DNA of 47,785 nt, taken from a bacterium. GTDB taxonomy: Bacteria; Patescibacteriota; Patescibacteriia; PEXW01. The notes beneath the pieces were generated by a model. It was given only the letters and a program-made list of their open reading frames with translations, was not told the DNA's origin and made no database searches. A program made the translations under genes and the position numbers. Positions 27,966-36,792 of this stretch are shown one piece after another. The stretch lies in contig JAUYFT010000001.1 of the NCBI GenBank assembly GCA_030689605.1, forward strand, positions 1-47,785, read 5' to 3'. Numbering within the stretch: position 1 is the first letter of the stretch; each line of letters opens with the position of its first letter.

Positions 27966-28862
27966 ATGGCCAGCACGCTCGACATCCGGCGGCGCATCAA
28001 GTCCGTCGGCAATACCAAGAAGATCACCAAAGCCATGGAACTCGTGGCTGCTTCTAAGATGCGCCGTGCGGTGCAGCAGGCTTTGGCGACACGCGCTTAC
28101 GCCAAGACGGCGTGGGACGTGCTCACCAACGTGAGTGCGGTGACGAACCGTGAGCTCCACCCGTTGCTCATTGAGCGTGAGGTGAAGCGTGTCGCGGTTA
28201 TTGTGGTTAGCTCGGATCGTGGCTTGGCCGGTGGTTTGAACACGAACGTCGTCCGCCAAACCCTCGAAGTCTTGAAAGTGCAGACAGTACCAGTCGATAT
28301 CATCACCGTTGGCACGAAAGCGGCTGATGCGTTGCGCCGCCTCAACGTGAATATCGTTGCAGCTTTCCCGAACGCGCACACCCATCCAACCGTTGCTGAC
28401 CTGCAGCCCGTGGTGAAGATTGCCATCGATGACTACATCACTGGTGTGTACGACAAAATCTTCGTGGTGTACACGGACTTTCGCTCCACACTCGTACAGA
28501 AAGCCTGGAGCCGCCAAGTCCTGCCCATCCGCAAACAGGAGCTCAAAGAAGTGTTGGATGACGTGGATAGTGCAATTAGCATGAAAGAAATTGAAGGCTT
28601 CCAGAACCCCTACCTCTTCGAACCGAATGCCGAAGCCGTGCTGGAGAAGATGCTGCGGAACCTGGTGACGAGCCAGCTGTACCAGGTGGTGCTGGAGTCG
28701 CTCGCGTCCGAGCACGCGGCCCGCATGGTCGCCATGCGCAACGCCACGGACTCGGCCGAAGAGCTCATCGAAGATCTCAATCTCACTTATAACCAAGTGC
28801 GTCAAGCCAGCATTACGCGAGAGATCGCGGAAATATCGGCTGGTAGGGCGGCGTTGGAATAA
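27966..28862 (+). CDS. atpG: F0F1 ATP synthase subunit gamma
   Basis: DIRRRIKSVGNTKKITKAMELVAASKMRRA; ATDSAEELIEDLNLTYNQVRQASITREIAEISAG. Confidence 0.97.
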   Translation: MASTLDIRRRIKSVGNTKKITKAMELVAASKMRRAVQQALATRAYAKTAWDVLTNVSAVTNRELHPLLIEREVKRVAVIVVSSDRGLAGGLNTNVVRQTLEVLKVQTVPVDIITVGTKAADALRRLNVNIVAAFPNAHTHPTVADLQPVVKIAIDDYITGVYDKIFVVYTDFRSTLVQKAWSRQVLPIRKQELKEVLDDVDSAISMKEIEGFQNPYLFEPNAEAVLEKMLRNLVTSQLYQVVLESLASEHAARMVAMRNATDSAEELIEDLNLTYNQVRQASITREIAEISAGRAALE

Positions 28863-28864
28863 AC

Positions 28865-28922
28865 GGAGTAGAGACTTTAGTCTCTTGTCTATCAACTGTG
28901 AAGAGGCTAAAGCCTCTACTCC
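28865..28922. repeat. REP-like palindromic pair REP2
   Basis: GGAGTAGAGACTTTAGTCTCT ... AGAGGCTAAAGCCTCTACTCC. Confidence 0.88.
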
Positions 28923-28931
28923 GCCGGAAAC

Positions 28932-29438
28932 ATGAACCCCTACCACAATCCACCACACCTGTACCTTGATCAATCACTATACTTTGTAAGTGCGAGAACA
29001 TTCGAAGCCCAGCTGTACCTTAAAGATGGTACACGTAAACAATTGTTCGTTAAAAAGTTAAATGATTTGCTGCAAGAGTATCAGTATAAACTTTATGCCT
29101 GGGTTGTGCTTGATAATCATTACCACCTTATCTTTGAGACGAACCAGGGTGCCAAGTTGCCGAAGTTCATGCAAGCATTGCACGGCGGCACCTCTCGCGC
29201 ATTGAACCTTATGGATGGTATCGAAGGCCGGAAGGTATGGTTCAACTACTGGGATCGTTGTTTACGGGATGACGTGGATTTCAATACTCATTGCGATTAC
29301 ATTCATTATAATCCCGTAAAGCATGGTTTTGCAGAACATCCCGAAGATTACCCATTCTCAAGCTATAAAGATTTCTTAAAAAGAAAATATTATGAAATAG
29401 GTTGGGGGTACGCGGAACAAAGAATATTGAAAAATTGA
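28932..29438 (+). mobile_element. REP-associated tyrosine transposase (RAYT; IS200/Y1 transposase superfamily)
   Basis: LYFVSARTFEAQLYL; VVLDNHYHLIFET (HUH-type HxH); CDYIHYNPVKHGFAEHPEDYPFSSYKDF; flanked by REP2 and REP3. Confidence 0.93.
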
Positions 29439-29457
29439 AGGAGTAGAATTCATAGGA

Positions 29458-29510
29458 GGAGTAGAAGCTTTAGCTTCTTTGTTACATACAGAGGCTGAAG
29501 CCTCTACTCC
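29458..29510. repeat. REP-like palindromic pair REP3
   Basis: GGAGTAGAAGCTTTAGCTTCT ... AGAGGCTGAAGCCTCTACTCC. Confidence 0.88.
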
Positions 29511-29514
29511 TAGA

Positions 29515-29535
29515 GGAATAGAGACTTTAGTCTCT
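29515..29535. repeat. REP half-unit GGAATAGAGACTTTAGTCTCT
   Basis: Matches one arm of REP2. Confidence 0.75.
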
Positions 29536-29573
29536 AGTAATAAACCAAAACAAAAATCGTCCATTCCAAAATT

Positions 29574-29603
29574 AAAAAGCGCCACGAGGTTATCGCAGCG
29601 CTT
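29574..29603 (-). terminator. Terminator of cassette b, identical 30 bp to 25914..25943
   Basis: AAGCGCTGCGATAACCTCGTGGCGCTTTTT on minus strand. Confidence 0.75.
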
Positions 29604-29787
29604 GGTCACCAACTTTGCCTAATCGATATTTTTGGAAATGACTTAGAATAACCATCGTCAGTAACCAGATACCAAGGACAAAGAACATAAAGCTCCATAA
29701 ACCCTTGTTGAGGTAAATACCAAGCCCACAACAGCAAAGGCTTATGAAAATGAGCGGCAGTGCTTTCAAGAGAACCTCGATTATCAA
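29590..29787 (-). CDS. Small membrane protein, cassette b (C-terminus ...DQALR); start uncertain (TTG at 29787 or 29769)
   Basis: Two hydrophobic segments; same position relative to the flanking repeats as cassette a. Confidence 0.5.
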   Translation of the reverse strand: MIIEVLLKALPLIFISLCCCGLGIYLNKGLWSFMFFVLGIWLLTMVILSHFQKYRLGKVGDQALR

Positions 29788-29899
29788 TTAGTTTGGTTTA
29801 TGAAGATACATTATCAATAGCTTAAGGTTCCTGTCAACTCCCTGAAGGGAAACGTGAGAAGCGAAAGCAATTTCGCTTCTGACCCACCTCTTCAACTAA

Positions 29900-31297
<1,398 letters not shown>

Positions 31298-31304
31298 GAA
31301 TCTT

Positions 31305-31450
31305 TTCACCCTCATCCGGCCTTCGGCCTCCGGGGCGCTTCCAATGGGTCGCGCCCGCCTAGCGGCCCTTCTCCCAGCGGTAGAAGGGGCAATAAAAAAT
31401 CCTCCTCTCCTCGTAGGAGAGGATGCCCGAAGGGCAGGTGAGGTTTATCA
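31305..31450. repeat. Palindrome-rich intergenic element between atpD and atpC (CCCTCATCCGGCC ... GGTGAGG)
   Basis: CCGGCCTTCGGCCTCCGG, TCCTCTCCTCGTAGGAGAGGA and TGCCCGAAGGGCA palindromes. Confidence 0.55.
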
Positions 31451-31468
31451 GGCTCGCATCAAATATAT

Positions 31469-31897
31469 ATGTCTTCTCCCAAATCCCTCCACCTCACCAT
31501 CACCACCCCCGAACGCATTGTCCTCGAATCCGAGGTCAGCAGCGTGAACGTGCCCACAGTGGATGGGGAAATTGGTTTACTGCCCGATCATATCCCCCTG
31601 GTTTCGCTCCTCGCCCCAGGTGAGCTCCATGCTGTCACCACAGCAGGGGAAGAGCAAATCATGGCAGTGTCTGGTGGTTTTATAGAAGTCCGAGACAACC
31701 AGGTAGTCATCCTGGCCGACACCGCCGAACACGCCCACGAAATCGACGAACAACGCGCGGAAGAAGCTCGGCAGAAAGCCCAGCAAATCATGACCGAGCG
31801 CGCCACAGACGACGTCGGCTTCGCTGACGCGCAGGCTGCTATGGCCAAGGAGCTGGCGCGGTTGAAGGTTGTTAGAAAGAAACGGAAAAACGTGTAA
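31469..31897 (+). CDS. atpC: F0F1 ATP synthase subunit epsilon
   Basis: LHLTITTPERIVLESEVSSVNVPTVDGEIGLLPDHIPLVSLLAPGELH. Confidence 0.96.
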   Translation: MSSPKSLHLTITTPERIVLESEVSSVNVPTVDGEIGLLPDHIPLVSLLAPGELHAVTTAGEEQIMAVSGGFIEVRDNQVVILADTAEHAHEIDEQRAEEARQKAQQIMTERATDDVGFADAQAAMAKELARLKVVRKKRKNV

Positions 31898-31961
31898 TAA
31901 CTATACTATTCGTAGGGAAGCTTTACAAATTCTAGAAGAAATTGTACTCTATTACATAGAT

Positions 31962-32324
31962 ATGCTGTTTAGAAAAAAGCGAAATACTCTCGATAAAGGA
32001 AGCGTACGGTATGTAATTTTTAATGAGGACGGCACTTGGTATGGTGTTGCCCTTGAATTTAATATTGTTGTTGAAGGTGATGATCAGGCAAGTATATATT
32101 TGAATCTTGTTGATGCAGTAAGAGGTTATTTAGCCGCCGCGAGGTCAAGAAAAATTCGACCAACTGTTTTGAATCAGACTGTAAGTCCAGAGTACTTACA
32201 ACTTTGGAGTGATCTTGAAAGTGGGAAAAAAATGCCGACACTCAGGAAATATTCAGAAAAAGAAGACCAGGAAGAAACGCCCGTTCAAGTCGCGACTTAC
32301 GGATTCTTCCCACAACCCGCATAA
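31962..32324 (+). CDS. hicB: HicB-like antitoxin
   Basis: VRYVIFNEDGTWYGVALEFNIVVEGDDQASIYLNLVDAVRGYL; adjacent to HicA-like ORF. Confidence 0.68.
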   Translation: MLFRKKRNTLDKGSVRYVIFNEDGTWYGVALEFNIVVEGDDQASIYLNLVDAVRGYLAAARSRKIRPTVLNQTVSPEYLQLWSDLESGKKMPTLRKYSEKEDQEETPVQVATYGFFPQPA

Positions 32325-32327
32325 GCA

Positions 32328-32561
32328 ATGCCGAGAGGCTTGTTTAATTGGAATTTTAGGGACATCACAGACTTTCTTAAGGAGAGAGGTTTTGTGCATG
32401 TAAGAACCGAAGGAAGTCATTATTACTATCAGAGCCATATCGGAGGTCAGCCAAGACAAGTGCATGTACCATTTCACGGCGCGGGGGCAATTAAACCTCG
32501 AACACTAAAAAGTATTATTCTTCAATCTGGAATACCACAGAATGATTGGAAGAATAGGTGA
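32328..32561 (+). CDS. hicA: HicA-like toxin (mRNA interferase family)
   Basis: ITDFLKERGFVHVRTEGSHYYYQSHIGGQPRQVHVPFHGAGAIKPRTLKSIILQSGI. Confidence 0.82.
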   Translation: MPRGLFNWNFRDITDFLKERGFVHVRTEGSHYYYQSHIGGQPRQVHVPFHGAGAIKPRTLKSIILQSGIPQNDWKNR

Positions 32562-32566
32562 TATAA

Positions 32567-33124
32567 ATGCTTATGACGAAAATCATGAAAGTCACTAGGA
32601 TTGCCAAGAAAAATTTTGATACGAACGATTGGAATTTTCACGTGCTAAAGGTGCGCGAAAATGCATTGGCATTGGCCAAGGCATACAAAGCCAATCGAGA
32701 AGTCGTCTAACTCGCTGCGCTTCTCCACGATGTAGCTCGGGCCAAGAACAAGCACGACGACGAGAACCACCACCTCATCGGCGCGAAGTACGCACAGAAA
32801 CTCCTAACCAGGTTGAAATACTCGCCGAGTACTGTAGCAGCTGTCGTGCACTGCATTGAGGCGCACCGTGGCAACAGAGATTTTCTACCAAGAACCATTG
32901 AAGCTAAAATTTTGGCCAATGCAGACGCCATATCGCACTTTGATATCATGCCGCTGTTCTTCTTCTGGCGGGCGAAGCAAGACTCATTCCCTGGTATCGT
33001 AACTTGGCTTGGAGACAAGTTGAAACGTGACTGGGAGAAGAAGCTTACCTTACCCAAAGCTAAGAAACTAGTTGCAAAGAAGTACGAAGCAATCCAGATG
33101 CTCCTCGCGACGCTCAAGGTGTAG
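32567..33124 (+). pseudogene. HD-domain phosphohydrolase-like gene interrupted by an in-frame TAA at 32708..32710
   Basis: Continuous frame: ...KAYKANREVV*LAALLHDVARAKNKHDDENHHLIGAKYAQKLL...HCIEAHRG...LANADAISHFD. Confidence 0.8.
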
Positions 33125-33184
33125 GAAGTACTAAAAATACCATTTTATGCTAGTTTATAGGTAGAGGCTTCGTCTTTATCCCCA

Positions 33185-33589
33185 ATGTATATGCAAGGAT
33201 TCAACCAGAACATTGAGCAAGCCACGCTCGACAACACCTACTTCCGCAAAGTGCTCTATACGGCCAAGCACAGCCAGCTCGTGCTCATGGCCTTGCAACC
33301 GGGCGAGGAGATTGGCATGGAAGTGCACGCGGACAATGATCAGTTTTTCCGGTTTGAAGCCGGGCAGGGGAAAGTGCTGATTGATGGCAATGAGCATGTT
33401 GTGCAGGATGGATCTGCCGTCATTGTGCCGGCAGGTGCCCAGCACAACGTCATCAACACGTCAGTAACCGAGTCGTTGAAGCTCTACACCCTCTATAGCC
33501 CGGCACACCACAAGGACGGGATTGTACGCACTACGAAGGCCGAAGCAGTTGCCAACGAAGCGGATTTCGACGGACAGACGACGGAGTAA
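33185..33589 (+). CDS. Cupin-domain protein
   Basis: LVLMALQPGEEIGMEVHADNDQFFRFEAGQGKVLIDGNEHVVQDGSAVIVPAGAQHNVINT. Confidence 0.92.
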   Translation: MYMQGFNQNIEQATLDNTYFRKVLYTAKHSQLVLMALQPGEEIGMEVHADNDQFFRFEAGQGKVLIDGNEHVVQDGSAVIVPAGAQHNVINTSVTESLKLYTLYSPAHHKDGIVRTTKAEAVANEADFDGQTTE

Positions 33590-33678
33590 TTGGCGGAGCT
33601 AAGTCCCTGAACCCTTCTCAGCCTTTTTTCAGAAGGTTATTTTATGCTGCATTTCGTTAGGCTTCGCATTAACGAAAT

Positions 33679-34137
33679 GTGCGTATGAAGAGGAAACGTG
33701 TACTCGCAGCAGTGATAGCAGGCGTTGCCCTGGCCGCAGCCAGCGGCAGTGCAGTGTTCGCCAATGGGTGGGGGTTTGGCATGGGTAGTAATGCCACACC
33801 CGATGAAATCGCCCAGCAGCAGACTGATATGTTCCAGTATAAGGCCGATGTGCTGGGGGTAAAGGTCGATGAGGTGAAGGATGCCTGGGCAAAGGGTCAG
33901 ACTCTGGAAGAGCTGGCAAATGCCAAGGGCATTACCGACGAGCAGCTGCAGGATAAAATGCAGGCTTCCCGGAAGACCAAGATGCAAGCACAGCTGAAGA
34001 CACTCGTTGATAAGGGCGTTATTACCCAAGCGCAAGCCGACCAGCGCTTGAAAGTTATGGAAGACCGCATTGCGTCTGGCGAAGGTCCTGGGAAAGGTAT
34101 GCGCGGGATGGGTATGCACCGGGGAATGGAGCTTTAA
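33679..34137 (+). CDS. Secreted/anchored DUF2680-like protein
   Basis: Signal peptide; VLGVKVDEVKDAWAKGQTLEELANAKGITDEQLQDKM; KGVITQAQADQRLKVMEDRI. Confidence 0.65.
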   Translation: MRMKRKRVLAAVIAGVALAAASGSAVFANGWGFGMGSNATPDEIAQQQTDMFQYKADVLGVKVDEVKDAWAKGQTLEELANAKGITDEQLQDKMQASRKTKMQAQLKTLVDKGVITQAQADQRLKVMEDRIASGEGPGKGMRGMGMHRGMEL

Positions 34138-34181
34138 CCGCAGCCGATAGTCAAGGAGAACGTACGACGAGGCGCAAGAAG

Positions 34182-34208
34182 AACACCCATTCAACGTGAA
34201 TGGGTGTT
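34182..34208 (+). terminator. Terminator hairpin AACACCCATTCA-ACG-TGAATGGGTGTT
   Basis: 12-bp perfect stem, T-rich tail. Confidence 0.85.
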
Positions 34209-34239
34209 TGCTTTTATAGGGCATTCCTGGAAAGGGATG

Positions 34240-34503
34240 TTACGCCACAGCCTCGAGGAGTGTTGTCCGCTGGCCAGGGAGTACTACCTTAGCAGTGTTC
34301 CGGATGTGTGGCAGATCGCCAATTGCCTTTATTAGAGCAATGTCTTTGACGATGTAGTACCAGTCGATGTGTGGAGAATTCGCGCGTTCGCGAATTTCTT
34401 TCACGTATGCCTCGATGGCATCTGGATCGTCATGGACAATCCCGGCGATGAGTGACCCCTTTTTCCCAATGTGCGAATCCATGTGTGTGTCTTTAATGTT
34501 CAC
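34240..34503 (-). CDS. Small hypothetical protein (87 aa, GTG start)
   Basis: Own upstream TTGACA box on the minus strand, TTGGAG Shine-Dalgarno-like site. Confidence 0.5.
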   Translation of the reverse strand: MNIKDTHMDSHIGKKGSLIAGIVHDDPDAIEAYVKEIRERANSPHIDWYYIVKDIALIKAIGDLPHIRNTAKVVLPGQRTTLLEAVA

Positions 34504-34610
34504 TTTTTCTCCAAATATAGTAGATGTTTTTTCTTTTTCGAATGTACATAGTTACAGAACATCTCTATCCTGTCAAGTATTGAGAGATTGGTGTGCCAGG
34601 CTCGCGCAGT

Positions 34611-34639
34611 TGCGGAACTTCAAGATAAAAGGTATAGTT
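34611..34639 (+). promoter_or_regulatory. Promoter TTGCGG-17-TATAGT
   Basis: Hexamers with 17-nt spacer upstream of the lipoprotein gene. Confidence 0.5.
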
Positions 34640-34705
34640 TAGGCATCGTTTCCTGGGGTATTAGGGGACTACACCACCTTGCATCTCTTTACACTCTTAA
34701 CCGCT

Positions 34706-35251
34706 ATGCCTATGCGCCTACCTACAATCTTGCGCTCTAGCGCCCTACTAATTTTCGCTGTAGCATTTGGCTTCGGCCTGACCGCCTGCAAGTCTGTAAC
34801 CGATAAAGCCGTTGAGCAGGCTGTTGAAAACACAACCGGCGGGGCTGTAGACGTGGATACGAGTCAGAATAAAGTCTCGGTGAACGTGAATGGTACGAGC
34901 TGGGAAACCGGCGACGCCGTAAGCTTACCGGCTAATTTTCCTGATGACATTTACGTTGTCGAAGGTACGTTGAAAGTGGCTATTGCCAATGATGCGGATC
35001 AAGGCTTCACCGTTTCGCTGGAAACGAGCAAATCGGTGAGCGACGCGAAGGCTTTGTACCAAACCGAACTCAAAGCTGACGGCTGGACAATAACTGGAAA
35101 CGTGGATATTCAGGGTTCTTCGTCTGTCATGGCGACGAAAGCGAAGCGTTCAGTGACAGTAGCCATTGGCCAAAATTCAGAAAAGACAGCTACTGTTGTG
35201 AGTATAAATACCTACACCGATACCACACCTGACGCGCCGACAACGAACTAA
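34706..35251 (+). CDS. Predicted lipoprotein of unknown function
   Basis: Signal peptide with LTAC lipobox; start set at MPMRLPT. Confidence 0.6.
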   Translation: MPMRLPTILRSSALLIFAVAFGFGLTACKSVTDKAVEQAVENTTGGAVDVDTSQNKVSVNVNGTSWETGDAVSLPANFPDDIYVVEGTLKVAIANDADQGFTVSLETSKSVSDAKALYQTELKADGWTITGNVDIQGSSSVMATKAKRSVTVAIGQNSEKTATVVSINTYTDTTPDAPTTN

Positions 35252-35270
35252 TTTTTTACCTGCTTTGCAG

Positions 35271-35292
35271 ACTGCCTACTCATGTGGGCAGT
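35271..35292 (+). terminator. Hairpin ACTGCC...GGCAGT followed by T-run
   Basis: Inverted repeat plus TTTTGCTTT. Confidence 0.6.
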
Positions 35293-35337
35293 TTTGCTTT
35301 CCCAGACACGCTCGGGACTTAGATGTATACTGTTTCC

Positions 35338-35370
35338 ATGGGTGACACAACTCCCATCTTCCTCAAGTAA
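35338..35370 (+). CDS. Upstream mini-ORF (10 codons, MGDTTPIFLK*) before the heliorhodopsin gene
   Basis: TATACT -10 box 6 nt before ATG; stop 11 nt before heliorhodopsin start. Confidence 0.35.
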   Translation: MGDTTPIFLK

Positions 35371-35381
35371 AACCAGTGTGT

Positions 35382-36173
35382 ATGGACATGCCTGCCCTCA
35401 CCCTAGAACAACGAAAGATAAAGAAGCTCCGACGATTCAATATCATTATGGCCTGTCTGCACTTCGGGCAGGGCGTGATTATGCTATACGCCAGCAGCAG
35501 TTTCAGCCTGCCGGTGACGACGGCGTATGTCGAAATGAATTCCGTAACCCAACTGCTCACCCCGGTGCTCAAGACCATAGCTGACCTGCAAATTGGCCCA
35601 CTCGTTGCGGGGTTCTTTTTCCTTTCGGCATTTGCGCATTTTGCCGTGTCCTGCCTGCCGACCGTCCGCGCCTGGTACGAGGCCAACCTGAAGAAAGGCG
35701 CTAACTATGCGCGCTGGATTGAGTACGCATTCTCCAGTTCACTCATGATAGTCATCGTCGTCATGCTCACGGGCATGGCCGACCTTTCCAGCCTTATCCT
35801 CATCTTCTTCCTGAACATGATGATGATTCTGTTCGGCTGGATTATGGAATTGCACAACCAAACCACCAAGACTACCGACTGGACGTCATTCATCTTCGGG
35901 AGTATTGCCGGCTTCATCCCTTGGCTCATCGTCGCACTCTACCTCTTCAACGCAGGGGGTGAAGGTGCCCGCGCACCGTCTTTCGTGTACTGGATTTTCT
36001 TCTCCATCTTCCTCTGCTTCAACGTTTTTGCTATTAGCATGATCCTGCAATACAAGAAGATTGGGAAGTGGAAAGATTACCTCTACGGCGAGCGCACGTA
36101 TATTATTTTAAGTCTGGTCGCCAAGTCGCTGCTAGCCTGGCAGGTGTTCGCGGGAACCCTGCGGCCGGTCTAG
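35382..36173 (+). CDS. Heliorhodopsin
   Basis: 7-TM pattern; RWIEYAFSSSLMIV (counterion Glu), conserved His in ACLHFGQG and FAHFAVS, SIAGFIPWL, GERTYIILSLVAKSLLAWQVFAGTLRP with Schiff-base Lys codon at 36123..36125; closely resembles the heliorhodopsin 48C12 pattern recalled from memory. Confidence 0.94.
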   Translation: MDMPALTLEQRKIKKLRRFNIIMACLHFGQGVIMLYASSSFSLPVTTAYVEMNSVTQLLTPVLKTIADLQIGPLVAGFFFLSAFAHFAVSCLPTVRAWYEANLKKGANYARWIEYAFSSSLMIVIVVMLTGMADLSSLILIFFLNMMMILFGWIMELHNQTTKTTDWTSFIFGSIAGFIPWLIVALYLFNAGGEGARAPSFVYWIFFSIFLCFNVFAISMILQYKKIGKWKDYLYGERTYIILSLVAKSLLAWQVFAGTLRPV

Positions 36174-36188
36174 TCTAATACGTACTCT

Positions 36189-36776
36189 ATGCCCAAGATT
36201 GAACAAGCATTCCCTGACTTCAACCTTGATACCTACCACCCGAACGACGGTAGCCGGAAGGATGTGACGCTAGCTACCTTCAAGGGGAAGTGGCTCGTGG
36301 TGTTTTTCTATCCGGCTGACTTCACGTACGTCTGCCCAACCGAACTTCGCGACATTGCCAGGCAGTACGCGGACATTCAGGCACTTGGTGCAGAGGTTCT
36401 TGCGGTGAGCACAGACACAGTCTACACCCATAAAGCGTGGGTCGAAACCGAGGCGTTACTCAAAGATGTGCGTTTCCCGCTGGCTGCGGATCACGCCGGC
36501 CTCCTTGCCCGGATGCTCGGTATTCTCAATGAAGTTAGCGGCATTGCAGATCGGGGCGTGTATATTGTCGATCCTGATGGTTATCTGCAATCTACAGAAG
36601 TCGTGGCCGAGAACATTGGCCGATCGGCAAGCGAAATAGTTCGGAAGCTCCGGGCTTTGACCTATGTGCGCAATAACCCTGGCCATGCCTGCCCGGTTAG
36701 TTGGGATACCAATGGCAAAGATCTCACGCCAGACCTAAAAATCTCCGGCAAGGTCGGCCAGGCATTAGGAGAGTAG
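36189..36776 (+). CDS. ahpC: 2-Cys peroxiredoxin (AhpC/TSA family)
   Basis: FYPADFTYVCPTEL (peroxidatic Cys), HACPVSW (resolving Cys). Confidence 0.93.
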   Translation: MPKIEQAFPDFNLDTYHPNDGSRKDVTLATFKGKWLVVFFYPADFTYVCPTELRDIARQYADIQALGAEVLAVSTDTVYTHKAWVETEALLKDVRFPLAADHAGLLARMLGILNEVSGIADRGVYIVDPDGYLQSTEVVAENIGRSASEIVRKLRALTYVRNNPGHACPVSWDTNGKDLTPDLKISGKVGQALGE

Positions 36777-36792
36777 TTGTACATAACATCCA

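Noticed and set aside
27960-28973. 337-aa minus-strand ORF opposite atpG
   Set aside because: Antisense shadow of atpG
31869-32324. Longer HicB ORF starting at 31869 inside atpC
   Set aside because: Upstream extension overlaps atpC and has no conserved sequence; ATG at 31962 fits the HicB domain start
32708-32710. Alternative genetic code or stop recoding explaining the in-frame stop in the HD gene
   Set aside because: The codon is TAA; known CPR recoding concerns UGA, and other genes in the window use TAA as a normal stop
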